DNA of 64,000 nucleotides, from positions 2,170,001-2,234,000 of the forward strand of contig NZ_CP170198.1 in assembly GCF_042434915.1 (NCBI RefSeq). The letters are read 5' to 3'. Positions 1 through 9,241 of this stretch are shown here, piece after piece. The notes beneath the pieces were generated by a model. It saw only the letters and a program-made list of their open reading frames with translations, did not search any database and had not been told where the DNA came from. This DNA comes from Aquimarina sp042434915. GTDB taxonomy: Bacteria; Bacteroidota; Bacteroidia; Flavobacteriales; Flavobacteriaceae. The translations under genes were made by a program, and so were the position numbers. The number at the start of each line of letters is the position of its first letter. Positions within the stretch are counted from its first letter, which is position 1.

Positions 1-365
1 TTAGTGACATTACTTCAAAAAACGAAAAACCTCAAGTCACTCAAAATGCTAGCATTAATGAAGTAATCGTTGAAATGACCGAGAAACGTTTAGGAACAAC
101 TGCCGTGACTTTGGACGACAAAATTGTAGGCATAATTACCGATGGTGATTTACGTAGAATGTTATCCTCCAACAGCTCTTTTGATGGGTTAGCGGCAAAA
201 GACATAATGTCTATAAATCCTAAAATAATTAATAATGAAGCGATGGCAGTTGATGCTCTTGACATGCTAGAATCGAACGGAATTTCTCAATTGCTCGCTG
301 AAGAAAATGGCAAGTACTCAGGTTTGCTCCACATCCATGATTTAATGAGAGAAGGCATCATATAA
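1..365 (+). CDS. kdsD: KdsD/KpsF-type arabinose-5-phosphate isomerase, C-terminal part (partial)
   Basis: Only the 3' end is in the window; the frame is open from position 3 to the TAA at 363-365. The 120 visible residues are a tandem CBS-domain pair with the typical segments VEMTEKRLGTTAV, GIITDGDLRRML and DIMSINPKII. This is how sugar-phosphate isomerases of the KdsD/KpsF/GutQ family end: an N-terminal SIS domain (outside the window) converts ribulose-5-phosphate to arabinose-5-phosphate for Kdo synthesis. The stop overlaps the tatC start by one base, so the two are translationally coupled. The SIS domain cannot be seen, so the isomerase call rests on the CBS segment. Other SIS-CBS or CBS-only proteins are less likely. 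Confidence 0.8.
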   Translation, partial: SDITSKNEKPQVTQNASINEVIVEMTEKRLGTTAVTLDDKIVGIITDGDLRRMLSSNSSFDGLAAKDIMSINPKIINNEAMAVDALDMLESNGISQLLAEENGKYSGLLHIHDLMREGII

Positions 366-1198
366 TGATAAAGAAAAGTAAAAAAAATCCACAAGCCATG
401 TCTTTTTTAGATCATCTAGAAGAACTGAGATGGCACCTGATTAGAGCTACTGTTGCAGTATTAATTGCAGGCATAGTAGCTTTTATATCCAAAGAATTTA
501 TATTTGACGTTATCATATTTGGACCAAAGAAAGCTAATTTCCCAACTTATAAAGGTTTATGTGATCTCTCAAAATTTCTAGGTTTCGATGAAAGCTTATG
601 TTTCAAAGAACTTCCGTTTAGTGTTCAAAGTAGAAAAGTAGCTGGACAATTTTCGGTTCATATTTGGACATCAATCACTGCAGGTTTCATTATTGCGTTT
701 CCTTATATTCTCTATCAATTTTGGAAATTTATTGCTCCTGCTCTTTATGATACCGAAAAAAAACACTCTAAAGGTTTTATTTTCGTTTGTTCTTTACTTT
801 TTTTTGCTGGTGTACTTTTTGGATACTACATAATTACCCCGCTTTCCATTAATTTTTTAGGTGGTTATCAAGTTAGTAAAGAGGTGGTTAATGAATTTGA
901 TATTGATAGTTATATTGCTTTAGTAAGAGCATCGGTAATTGCTTGTGGTCTTATATTTGAGTTACCTGTTATCATGTTTTTCTTGACCAAAGTCGGACTA
1001 GTATCCCCAGAATCTTTAAGGAAATATAGAAAATTTGCGTTAGTTATTGTACTCATTTTATCCGCAATTATAACTCCACCTGATATTGTGAGTCAAATCA
1101 TTGTAGCAATCCCCATTCTCATCTTATATGAGATTAGTATCTTTATCTCAAAATACGTAATTAATAAAGAAAAGCAACAACTAAATATTAAAAAATAA
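365..1198 (+). CDS. tatC: Sec-independent protein translocase TatC
   Basis: TatC is the polytopic receptor of the twin-arginine translocase, which moves folded proteins across the inner membrane with TatA/B-type partners. The 277-residue product starts with the family hallmark MSFLDHLEELRWHLIRA and has about six hydrophobic segments, including FIIAFPYILYQFWKFIAPALY and the GLVSPESLRKYRKFALV loop followed by ITPPDIVSQ. The first periplasmic loop is longer than in E. coli, which is usual for Bacteroidota. Its start overlaps the upstream stop by one base and its own stop overlaps the next start by one base, so kdsD, tatC and the decarboxylase-like gene form a tight operon. Confidence 0.96.
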   Translation: MIKKSKKNPQAMSFLDHLEELRWHLIRATVAVLIAGIVAFISKEFIFDVIIFGPKKANFPTYKGLCDLSKFLGFDESLCFKELPFSVQSRKVAGQFSVHIWTSITAGFIIAFPYILYQFWKFIAPALYDTEKKHSKGFIFVCSLLFFAGVLFGYYIITPLSINFLGGYQVSKEVVNEFDIDSYIALVRASVIACGLIFELPVIMFFLTKVGLVSPESLRKYRKFALVIVLILSAIITPPDIVSQIIVAIPILILYEISIFISKYVINKEKQQLNIKK

Positions 1199-1545
1199 TG
1201 AGCAATATTGTTGATGATTTTAACGCTTATCGCGAAAAGATGAACTCAAGAATTCTAGAAGATAATAATAAGATTATCAAAAGAATTTTCAATTTGGACA
1301 CCAACGCTTTTATGGAGGGCGCTTTAAATGTAAAAACTAAAGAGCTTCTAGGCTTGGTTGCATCTGCAGTGTTACGCTGTGATGATTGTGTACGTTACCA
1401 TTTAGAAACCTGCCATAAAGAAGGACTTACAAAAGATGAAGTTGCAGAAGCCTTGGGTATAGCGACCTTGGTTGGTGGTACTATTGTAATTCCACACTTA
1501 CGACGTGCATATGAATTTTGGGATGCATTAGAAGCCAAAGCTTAA
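1198..1545 (+). CDS. Carboxymuconolactone decarboxylase-family (AhpD-like) protein
   Basis: A 115-residue all-helical protein of the CMD/AhpD family. It carries the CxxCxxxH redox signature (Cys61, Cys64, His68 within LRCDDCVRYH), which in AhpD-type members supports disulfide reductase or peroxidase-linked activity. The segment GLTKDEVAEALGIATLVGG is the conserved helix after it. True gamma-carboxymuconolactone decarboxylases lack this Cys pair, so a thiol-redox role is more likely than aromatic catabolism. It overlaps tatC by one base and precedes lptB by 68 bp. A functional link to Tat export is not established; the coupling is only positional. Confidence 0.85.
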   Translation: MSNIVDDFNAYREKMNSRILEDNNKIIKRIFNLDTNAFMEGALNVKTKELLGLVASAVLRCDDCVRYHLETCHKEGLTKDEVAEALGIATLVGGTIVIPHLRRAYEFWDALEAKA

Positions 1546-1613
1546 AATAGTTGGTGCAGCGTTTAAAAGTATAGAAACCGCTACTATTTATAAAAATCCT
1601 TAGATATTCAAAA

Positions 1614-2354
1614 ATGAAATTAAAGGCAGAAAATTTAATCAAATCGTATAAAGGACGTAAAGTCGTTAAAGGCATTTCTTTGGAGGTCAATCAAGGAGAA
1701 ATCGTTGGATTACTAGGCCCTAATGGTGCTGGTAAAACTACCTCTTTTTATATGATTGTAGGTCTGGTAAAACCTAATAGCGGGAAAATATCATTGGACA
1801 CTATGGATATTACAAAATATCCTATGTACAAAAGAGCTCAAAACGGTATTGGATATTTGGCACAAGAAGCCTCTGTCTTTAGAAAACTTAGTATAGAAGA
1901 TAATATTTTAAGCGTATTACAACTCACAAAATTATCGAAGAAGGAGCAATTTCATAAAATGGAGTCTCTTATCGAAGAGTTTGGATTAGGTCATATTCGC
2001 AAAAATAGAGGTGACTTATTAAGTGGTGGTGAAAGAAGACGTACCGAAATTGCTCGAGCCTTGGCAACCGACCCTAATTTTATTCTTCTTGACGAACCAT
2101 TTGCTGGAGTAGATCCAGTCGCGGTAGAGGATATCCAACGCATTGTTGCTCAATTAAAAAATAAAAATATAGGTATTTTGATCACCGATCATAATGTACA
2201 AGAAACCTTAGCGATAACAGATCGCACCTATTTGATGTTTGAAGGAAGTATCTTAAAAGCAGGAAAACCTGAAGAACTTGCCGAAGATGAAATGGTAAGA
2301 AAAGTTTATCTCGGTCAAAATTTTGAGCTTCGAAAGAAAAAACTTGACTTTTAA
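1614..2354 (+). CDS. lptB: LPS export ABC transporter ATP-binding protein LptB
   Basis: LptB is the cytoplasmic ATPase of the LptB2FG complex that extracts lipopolysaccharide from the inner membrane for transport to the outer membrane. The 246-residue protein has the Walker A motif GPNGAGKTT, the LptB-type Q-loop region GIGYLAQEASVFRKLS, the ABC signature LSGGERRRTEIARAL and Walker B ILLDEPFAGVDP followed by the H-loop ITDHNV. GYLAQEASVFRKL and ERRR distinguish LptB from other ABC ATPases. It follows the Kdo-precursor isomerase gene in the same direction, which fits a lipopolysaccharide assembly operon. Confidence 0.95.
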   Translation: MKLKAENLIKSYKGRKVVKGISLEVNQGEIVGLLGPNGAGKTTSFYMIVGLVKPNSGKISLDTMDITKYPMYKRAQNGIGYLAQEASVFRKLSIEDNILSVLQLTKLSKKEQFHKMESLIEEFGLGHIRKNRGDLLSGGERRRTEIARALATDPNFILLDEPFAGVDPVAVEDIQRIVAQLKNKNIGILITDHNVQETLAITDRTYLMFEGSILKAGKPEELAEDEMVRKVYLGQNFELRKKKLDF

Positions 2355-2388
2355 AGGTTCATCCTACTTTAATTTTTAATTCAACTGC

Positions 2389-2922
2389 TTATAATTGCCA
2401 ACAAGATTTGGTAAGCTCATAAAAGTTGTGCAATACTCCATTATACTGGAATGTATTAATGGGATGCATTCCTATTTTATGTAATACTTTATTAGAACTA
2501 ATATTAGCTACATCAGCAATAGCACATATTTTCTTTAGTTCTAAAATTTTGAAACCATACTTTAAAAAAGCTTCTGCGGTTTCAGTAGCATACCCTTTAC
2601 CCCAATAGTCTTGTATAAAACGATAACCTAGATCATGATAATTACTCTGTTTATTAATTTCGTCAGTAATTAGTTTTAAACCACTCCATCCAATAAATGT
2701 ACCCGAAGCCTTTTCTATAACAGCCCATCTACCGATACCGTTTTGACGATATTGACTTTGTATATTAGCTATATATTCTTGTGATTTACTAATATCAGTT
2801 ACAGGATTATTACCTAGATAAATATGTACAGACGGATTACTATCAAGTGTGTACATCCCATAGATATCGGTATCTAATAGCTCCCGACAAATTAATCTAT
2901 CTGTTTCTATATACTTAAGCAC
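2389..2922 (-). CDS. GNAT-family N-acetyltransferase (RimJ/RimL type)
   Basis: A 177-residue GNAT acetyltransferase. It has the RimJ/RimL/YdaF-like opening (IETDRLICRELLDTD), the acetyl-CoA binding segment DYWGKGYATETAEAFLKYGF (motif A, consensus Q/RxxGxG/A) and the late ISSNKVLHKIGMH segment typical of this subgroup. Substrates in the subgroup range from ribosomal protein N-termini to antibiotics and free amino acids, and cannot be told here. It lies 12 bp downstream of pssA on the minus strand and is probably co-transcribed with it. It faces lptB convergently across 34 bp, with no clear terminator hairpin between. Confidence 0.85.
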   Translation of the reverse strand: MLKYIETDRLICRELLDTDIYGMYTLDSNPSVHIYLGNNPVTDISKSQEYIANIQSQYRQNGIGRWAVIEKASGTFIGWSGLKLITDEINKQSNYHDLGYRFIQDYWGKGYATETAEAFLKYGFKILELKKICAIADVANISSNKVLHKIGMHPINTFQYNGVLHNFYELTKSCWQL

Positions 2923-2934
2923 TCGTCATATTTC

Positions 2935-3699
2935 TTAAATTTTAGCATCCGTTTGACTTCCGAAAAATAAGGACAGCAAAATATACAGCAGAATAACCAA
3001 TGGAATTGCAATAAATTTAAATACAATAATTAAAAGTAATGTTATGATTAAAAACGAGTAACGAATTTTATTTTCTTTAAAATTCCATGTTTTAAATTTA
3101 AGAGCAAATAATTTTATTTCTGCATTTAAAAGATAACAACTCAGCAAAGTTAAAGCGATTAAAAAATATTCATTTAAAATAATTTTAACTATCCAAGTTT
3201 CTGCCTCAAATTTTAAAATTAAAGGCAAACTTAAAATCAATAATGTGTTGGCGGGTGTTGGCAAACCAATAAAAGAACTAGTTTGTCTGGTATCAACATT
3301 AAATTTTGCTAATCGATAAGCCGAGGCGAGAGTAATTAAAAAACCGATTAGGGACACATATGAGCTATCAAAACTTGCCCATATCTGATCCGAAGCCCAA
3401 GTTGGCGGAGTTATATAAAACGGTTTTCCTAAAACCTGAGTCAAAAGTTGAAACATTATAATACCTGGCACAACACCGCTAGTAACCATATCTGCCAAAG
3501 AATCCAGTTGTAATCCAAGTTCGCTTTGTGCATTAAGTAATCGTGCTGCAAGACCATCAAAGAAATCAAAAAATATTCCAAGCATCACAAATAAAGCTGC
3601 CATTTCAAGATGTCCTTGTACGGCCAACAAAGTTGCTATACACCCACAAAATAAATTTGCGAGCGTGATTATATTTGGCACTTGTTTTTTTATCCACAT
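2935..3699 (-). CDS. pssA: CDP-diacylglycerol--serine O-phosphatidyltransferase
   Basis: Integral membrane enzyme that makes phosphatidylserine from CDP-diacylglycerol and serine, the route to phosphatidylethanolamine. The CDP-alcohol phosphatidyltransferase signature D-x2-DG-x2-AR-x8-G-x3-D-x3-D is complete (FDFFDGLAAR...GLQLDSLAD). The opening IKKQVPNIITLANLFCGC is typical of the Gram-positive-type PssA found in Bacteroidota, and about seven hydrophobic segments follow. I place the start at the ATG whose codon ends at 3699, because homologues begin about there. An in-frame start at 3726 would add nine residues. It is divergent from lnt. Confidence 0.93.
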   Translation of the reverse strand: MWIKKQVPNIITLANLFCGCIATLLAVQGHLEMAALFVMLGIFFDFFDGLAARLLNAQSELGLQLDSLADMVTSGVVPGIIMFQLLTQVLGKPFYITPPTWASDQIWASFDSSYVSLIGFLITLASAYRLAKFNVDTRQTSSFIGLPTPANTLLILSLPLILKFEAETWIVKIILNEYFLIALTLLSCYLLNAEIKLFALKFKTWNFKENKIRYSFLIITLLLIIVFKFIAIPLVILLYILLSLFFGSQTDAKI

Positions 3700-3909
3700 G
3701 TAATAAAATTTACGTAAAAATAGCAAACTATTTAGCTATCACACAAAACCAGCACAACATTCTTCAAATCGTCTTAATATGATCATTATTTTTTAATCTA
3801 ATTACCTAACATTTAACTCTGAAGCTACAAAGTGATTCATTTTAATATGAAGAAGTATAATTATCTAAACAATTAGGTTTATTTTCGTACCAATCAGCTT
3901 CACTTTTGT

Positions 3910-5508
3910 ATGAGAAATTTAATTTTTGCAATACTTTCAGGTCTTATATTAGCCATTGGATGGCCTACTTACGGCTTTCCTTTGTTACTTTTTTTTGGTT
4001 TTACCCCTTTATTGTTAATAGATCATGCGCTCAAGAGTGATAAACGTGGAAGTTTAAAAATCTTTGGATATAGTTTTTTAACTTTTTTTATATGGAATGT
4101 TAGTACCACATGGTGGATTTACAACTCAACCGCTTTTGGCATGTGGTTTGCCGAGATTGCAAACACCCTTTTAATGTCACTAGTTTTTCTGATTTATCAT
4201 AAAATCTCAAAACGTACCACATTTACCAACGGCTCTATATTTTTAATATGTTTATGGCTAGGGTTTGAATACATGCACTTACAATGGGAGTTTTCATGGC
4301 CTTGGCTAACGCTTGGTAACGGGTTTGCAAACTACACTTCGTGGATACAGTGGTACGAATATACAGGCGTTTTTGGCGGATCGTTGTGGATTTGGATAGT
4401 TAACATCAGTCTTTTTAAAAGTATGGTACGCTATAATATATATAGAGAGAAAAAAATCCTTATCCGCACCGCTATACTTAATAGCGCCTATATTTTGACG
4501 CCTATATTACTTTCTTTTATTATTCTAAAAACCTATAAAGAAACAGGACTAAAACAAGAAATTTTAATCGTACAACCCAATATAGATCCTTATACCGAAA
4601 AATATAACACCACCGATGTACGAGTAAGCGAACTCCTTACCAGATTGGTACAAGACTCTATAAGCTCATCTGTAAATTTCATTATAGCACCAGAAACTGT
4701 ATTTGCAGATAATAACAATTTATCTCAATTCGAATACTCTATTGCAAAGCGCACGTCTCAGCAATTAATTGATAAGTATCCTGCAACTCATGTCGTTTCG
4801 GGCATCTCGATGTATGATCGATTTAACGATCCAAAAAAGGTTCACGATCAAACAAATCAATTGGGTCCAAATGATTATTATGACGATTACAATTCTGCCT
4901 TTTTTGTAAGACCCGACGGTACTACCGAGTTGTATCATAAAACAAAACTTGTTGTCGGTGTAGAAAATTTTCCTTATCAAAGCGTTCTCAAACCAATTTT
5001 GGGGGATGCTATGATCGATTTAGGAGGAACTGTAGCAAAAAAAACAACACAAGAAAATAGAGAAGTTTTTTTTACTAAGGATAGCACAGGGGTAGCTCCT
5101 ATTATTTGTTATGAAAGTGTTTATGGAGAGTTTGTAACCGGCTATGTTAGAAATAAAGCAAATTTTCTTGCAATTATTACTAACGATGCTTGGTGGGGCA
5201 ACACTCAAGGCCATCAACAGCATCTTGCATATGCTCGCCTTAGAGCTATAGAGACCCGTAGAAGTGTTGCTCGTAGTGCTAACACTGGGATATCAGCGAT
5301 TATAGATCAAAAAGGAACGATCACCCAATCGTTACCCTACGGCATTCAAGGAGTATTAAAAGGCCAATTGGCAACAAACAAAACTATTACCTTTTATGTT
5401 CGCGCGGGTGATTATATCGCTAGAATAGCCATTTTTGTTGCTGTTTTCATTTTTTTAATAGCTATAACTATTAGAAAAAAAGCTTTAAATCACTTTCCTA
5501 ATAAATAA
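3910..5508 (+). CDS. lnt: Apolipoprotein N-acyltransferase
   Basis: Lnt transfers a third acyl chain to the N-terminal cysteine of lipoproteins at the periplasmic face of the inner membrane. The 532-residue protein has several N-terminal membrane segments (residues 1-200), a periplasmic nitrilase-type domain (about 215-500) and a final membrane helix. The catalytic Glu-Lys-Cys triad is visible as Glu262 (IAPETVF), Lys344 (YHKTKLV) and Cys400 (PIICYESVYG). The LRAIETRRSVARSANTGIS segment is diagnostic of Lnt. It is transcribed alone, divergently from pssA across 210 bp. Several lipoproteins in this window would be clients. Confidence 0.95.
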   Translation: MRNLIFAILSGLILAIGWPTYGFPLLLFFGFTPLLLIDHALKSDKRGSLKIFGYSFLTFFIWNVSTTWWIYNSTAFGMWFAEIANTLLMSLVFLIYHKISKRTTFTNGSIFLICLWLGFEYMHLQWEFSWPWLTLGNGFANYTSWIQWYEYTGVFGGSLWIWIVNISLFKSMVRYNIYREKKILIRTAILNSAYILTPILLSFIILKTYKETGLKQEILIVQPNIDPYTEKYNTTDVRVSELLTRLVQDSISSSVNFIIAPETVFADNNNLSQFEYSIAKRTSQQLIDKYPATHVVSGISMYDRFNDPKKVHDQTNQLGPNDYYDDYNSAFFVRPDGTTELYHKTKLVVGVENFPYQSVLKPILGDAMIDLGGTVAKKTTQENREVFFTKDSTGVAPIICYESVYGEFVTGYVRNKANFLAIITNDAWWGNTQGHQQHLAYARLRAIETRRSVARSANTGISAIIDQKGTITQSLPYGIQGVLKGQLATNKTITFYVRAGDYIARIAIFVAVFIFLIAITIRKKALNHFPNK

Positions 5509-5706
5509 CTATTAGTAAATATATAGTTTAAAAGTATTTAAAGTATTCTATCACTTATTGTTCAATTTGTAGTTATTTTGCATCACTTTTAATGATCAAC
5601 TTACGAGGAGTTTTTAGTGCGTTTAAAATCGTATGACCACAAATTACTCGCAGTTATCTTAAAGACCTTTTTTATACTAATAAGATAATTATAAAGTAAC
5701 TTCATT

Positions 5707-7578
5707 GTGAATTACGTATCCATAGAAAATATTGCCAAGTCTTTTGGTGAACGAATACTTTTTAAGAATATTTCCTTCGGAATTAATGAGGGGCAAAAAA
5801 TCGGATTTGTAGCCAAAAACGGAACGGGAAAAACATCTTTACTTAATATAGTAGCTGGTGGAGAACATCCTGATGAAGGACAGGTTGTCTATCGCAAAGA
5901 CTTAAAAATTGCTTTTTTACCTCAAGAACCTGATCTTGATCCAACACTTACTGTCGAGCAAACTATTTTTGCTGCGGATAACGAAATTCTAAGAGCACTT
6001 AATGCCTATGATAAAGCATTAAAAGACTTAGATAATACAGACGCATATCAAAGTGCTTTTGAACGTATGGAAGCATTAAACGCTTGGGATTTTGAGACAC
6101 AGTATAAACAGATTTTGTTTAAATTAAAATTAGAAAATCTAGACCAAAAAGTTGCTATGCTTTCTGGAGGTCAAAAAAAGCGATTAGCCTTAGCTAATAT
6201 TTTACTTAGCAAGCCTGACTTATTATACCTCGATGAACCTACGAATCACTTGGATCTCGAAATGATAGAGTGGCTCGAAGAATATTTTGCAAAAGAAAAT
6301 TTTACGCTTTTTATGGTAACCCATGATCGTTATTTCTTAGAAAATGTATGTAATGAAATTGTTGAACTCGAAGACGGACAACTCTATACATACAAAGGAA
6401 ATTATGCATATTACCTCGATAACAAAGAAGCTCGAATCACAAACGAACAGATCAATACCAATAAAGCCAAACAACTATACAAAAATGAATTAGCATGGAT
6501 GCGCAAGCAACCCAAAGCAAGAACCACCAAATCAAAATCGCGAATCGATGATTTTTACGAAATCAAAGAGCGAGCACACAAACGACGCAATGACCATGCT
6601 ATTGAACTAGAAATCAATATGGAACGTATGGGGAGTAAAATTTTAGAACTTCACAATGTCTCCCATAGTTTTGAGGATTTGGTAATTTTAAATAAGTACG
6701 AATACGTTTTTAAAAAAGGTGAACGTATTGGTATTATTGGAAAGAATGGAACTGGTAAATCTACATTTCTCAATATGTTGACTGGGGCTATACAACCTAA
6801 TCAAGGAAAAATTATTCTTGGTGAGACTATCAAGTTTGGGTATTACACTCAAAAAGGAATTACGATCAAAGAGGGGCAAAAAGTGATCGATGTTATCAAA
6901 GAGTTCGGTGAATACATCCCTTTAAAAAAAGGAAGACAAATATCTGCCCAACAATTATTAGAACGATTTCTTTTTGATCGTAAAAAGCAATATGACTTTG
7001 TCGAAAAATTAAGTGGTGGTGAACGTAAAAGGCTTTATTTATGCACGGTTTTAATACAAAACCCAAATTTTCTTATTCTTGATGAACCTACTAATGATCT
7101 AGATATTGTTACTTTAAATGTCTTAGAGAATTTTTTATTGGATTTTCCTGGCTGTTTATTGGTCGTTTCTCACGATCGTTATTTTATGGATAAAATTGTA
7201 GATCACCTATTTGTTTTTAAAGGTAATGGCGTTATTGAGGACTTCCCAGGAAATTATACCGATTATCGAATTTATGAAGACAGTAAAACTCCAGAGATTA
7301 CAACATCTGAACATGATGAGACTCCTGTAAAAACTAAAAATTCTTGGAAAAAAGAAACCTCTACAAGCTTATCGTATAACGAACAAAAAGAGTTTAATCG
7401 CATAGAACGTGATTTAAAAAAATGGGAACTCAAAAAAAGCGAATTAGAAAAACTTTTTCTGGACACTTCACTTTCGCAAGAGCAAATTAATGATGCTTCG
7501 TCTGAGCTTCAAAAAATTATTCAAAGTATCGAGGAGGGTGAGATTAGGTGGCTAGAACTTTCTGAAAAAATGGAATAA
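5707..7578 (+). CDS. ABC-F family ATPase (Uup/EttA-like)
   Basis: A soluble protein with two fused ABC domains and no membrane part. ABC-F proteins act on the ribosome (translation factors, antibiotic protection) or, for Uup, in DNA and ribosome-linked processes. Domain 1 has Walker A AKNGTGKTS, signature LSGGQKKRLALA and LYLDEPTNHLD. The linker (about residues 225-300) is rich in charged residues and holds KQPKARTTKSKSRIDDF. Domain 2 has GKNGTGKST, LSGGERKRLYL and LILDEPTNDLD. The C-terminal about 80 residues are a charged coiled coil, which with the 623-residue length favours a Uup-like member. The start codon is GTG at 5707. Confidence 0.92.
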   Translation: MNYVSIENIAKSFGERILFKNISFGINEGQKIGFVAKNGTGKTSLLNIVAGGEHPDEGQVVYRKDLKIAFLPQEPDLDPTLTVEQTIFAADNEILRALNAYDKALKDLDNTDAYQSAFERMEALNAWDFETQYKQILFKLKLENLDQKVAMLSGGQKKRLALANILLSKPDLLYLDEPTNHLDLEMIEWLEEYFAKENFTLFMVTHDRYFLENVCNEIVELEDGQLYTYKGNYAYYLDNKEARITNEQINTNKAKQLYKNELAWMRKQPKARTTKSKSRIDDFYEIKERAHKRRNDHAIELEINMERMGSKILELHNVSHSFEDLVILNKYEYVFKKGERIGIIGKNGTGKSTFLNMLTGAIQPNQGKIILGETIKFGYYTQKGITIKEGQKVIDVIKEFGEYIPLKKGRQISAQQLLERFLFDRKKQYDFVEKLSGGERKRLYLCTVLIQNPNFLILDEPTNDLDIVTLNVLENFLLDFPGCLLVVSHDRYFMDKIVDHLFVFKGNGVIEDFPGNYTDYRIYEDSKTPEITTSEHDETPVKTKNSWKKETSTSLSYNEQKEFNRIERDLKKWELKKSELEKLFLDTSLSQEQINDASSELQKIIQSIEEGEIRWLELSEKME

Positions 7579-7613
7579 TGTAGTCTCAATAATTTATCGT
7601 AATAAAGTACATT

Positions 7614-8186
7614 ATGCGCAAGATTCGCATCAAATCGTATCTCAACTTCTTGTGGCACTCTACGAACCAACATGGTGTCCACTCTCCATTTGTGTATTTA
7701 CTCGTGACTTGTTGTATTTATAGTCGTACAAAAAACTCCTTGAATCGTAAGCTTGAGCACTATTATTTACAATCAACTACTATCAATATCAAAGAAGCAA
7801 AACTTTTGATAAGGTTGGCTTCGTATTTTGGGGTTAATTCAATTTTGATTGGAAATACTCTAAAAAACACATTAGGACCAATAATGCGGTTACACACCTC
7901 AAATTGCAAAAACGTAAATACCATAACAGAGGAACAATACGATCTTATACTTATAGATAGTAGCGAATTAGTGAGGTCAAAAAGCTTGCTCAATAAACTC
8001 ATAGACGCTATGCATAATGACAGTATTTTAATATTGCGCAATATTTATGTACAATCAGAAAATGAAACTTTATGGCGTTCCTTACATAATCATAAAGCTT
8101 TTAATGTCTCTATAGATCTATACACCCATGGATTACTTTTTATTAGAAAGGAGCAAGTCAAAGAGCACTTTGTAATTAGATGGTAA
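7614..8186 (+). CDS. Degenerate class I methyltransferase-like protein
   Basis: The 190-residue product has two marks of a Bacteroidota-specific O-methyltransferase-like family: the N-terminal LWHSTNQHGVHSPFVY and the C-terminal GLLFIRKEQVKEHFVIRW. In recognised members the middle has a SAM-binding motif of the ILEIGTSLG kind and a DLIFIDG strand. Here the first is replaced by NSILIGNTLKNTLG and the second by DLILIDSSE. I infer that SAM binding is impaired or lost. It lies 35 bp after the ABC-F gene on the same strand and may be its second cistron. Role unknown. Confidence 0.65.
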   Translation: MRKIRIKSYLNFLWHSTNQHGVHSPFVYLLVTCCIYSRTKNSLNRKLEHYYLQSTTINIKEAKLLIRLASYFGVNSILIGNTLKNTLGPIMRLHTSNCKNVNTITEEQYDLILIDSSELVRSKSLLNKLIDAMHNDSILILRNIYVQSENETLWRSLHNHKAFNVSIDLYTHGLLFIRKEQVKEHFVIRW

Positions 8187-8540
8187 CCTCGTTTAAAGGA
8201 TCGTTTGGGTAAGGTTTATTAGGTCTTTTAACTTTATTTCAAAAAATCCACTTGATAATGCTTAAATAAAAATCACGTACGCTCTATTTTTATAATCATC
8301 TGGTAGTTTTTACTTAAATTTTAAAGTTTTTTTTTGAATTACTCTTTCGTTACGCTGCTGTTGAAAATGATTTAAAGTATAATTACAATAATTGAAGGAA
8401 AAAATTGTAACTAATGACTAGAATTTGCGTCTTATTTTTAAGTTTAATGTTAGATGATATTAAAGCATCGTACTCTAGTCTCGATATTATATTTTATTTT
8501 GACGTCCTCAATATTAAAATTGGCATAACAAATTAATTGT
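8187..8540 (+). other. Intergenic region without a supported gene
   Basis: About 350 bp of AT-rich sequence between the methyltransferase-like gene and the LolD-like ATPase. I find no strong terminator hairpin, no tRNA and no convincing promoter. A 40-codon ATG frame (8414-8536) is the only open frame worth naming and has no recognisable features. Confidence 0.5.
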
Positions 8541-9230
8541 ATGGAAAATGTAATCGAAATTCGTGGAATTATTAGAAATTTTCAATTGGGACAAGAAACT
8601 GTTCATGTTTTAAAAAATATTGATCTTGATATTAAACGTGGAGAATATATGGCAATTATGGGACCCTCGGGATCAGGGAAATCTACTTTGATGAATTTAT
8701 TGGGGTGTCTGGATACTCCTACCGCTGGAACTTATATTCTCAATGGGAATGATGTAAGTAAAATGAGTGATGATGAATTAGCAGAGATTAGAAATCGAGA
8801 AATTGGATTTGTGTTTCAGACCTTTAATCTTTTACCAAGAACAACTGCACTTGAAAATGTAGCTTTACCAATGATATATGCAGGAGCCTCTAAGAAAGAG
8901 CGCACCATGAGAGCTGAAGAAGTATTAACAGACGTTGGATTGGCTGATAGAATGGATCATAAACCAAATCAATTATCAGGTGGACAACGACAGCGTGTTG
9001 CTGTTGGGCGTGCCTTGGTCAATAAACCTTCTATCATTCTTGCCGATGAGCCTACGGGTAACTTGGATTCAAAAACAAGTTTGGAGATCATGCAACTATT
9101 TGATGCCATACATAAAGCTGGTAATACGGTGATTCTAGTTACACATGAAGAAGAAGTCGCTGCTCATGCGCACCGCATCATTCGTTTACGAGACGGCACT
9201 ATTGAAAGTGATACTCGTAAAACATTATAA
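8541..9230 (+). CDS. ABC transporter ATP-binding protein (LolD/MacB type)
   Basis: A 229-residue ABC ATPase of the lipoprotein-release / macrolide-export class (LolD, MacB, FtsE-like). Seen: Walker A GPSGSGKST, the subgroup-specific LLGCLDTPTAG, Q-loop FVFQTFNLLPRTTALENV, signature LSGGQRQRVAVGRAL, Walker B ILADEPTGNLDSKTS and H-loop VTHE. Such ATPases energise type VII ABC permeases that transduce force to the periplasm without substrate passing through. No permease gene adjoins it, so its partner is encoded elsewhere and the substrate cannot be assigned. Confidence 0.9.
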   Translation: MENVIEIRGIIRNFQLGQETVHVLKNIDLDIKRGEYMAIMGPSGSGKSTLMNLLGCLDTPTAGTYILNGNDVSKMSDDELAEIRNREIGFVFQTFNLLPRTTALENVALPMIYAGASKKERTMRAEEVLTDVGLADRMDHKPNQLSGGQRQRVAVGRALVNKPSIILADEPTGNLDSKTSLEIMQLFDAIHKAGNTVILVTHEEEVAAHAHRIIRLRDGTIESDTRKTL

Positions 9231-9241
9231 AACAAAAATTT

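Noticed and set aside
8414..8536. 40-codon ATG frame in the gap before the LolD-like gene
   Set aside because: No recognisable sequence features, no clear ribosome or promoter signals and AT-rich composition as expected for non-coding DNA.
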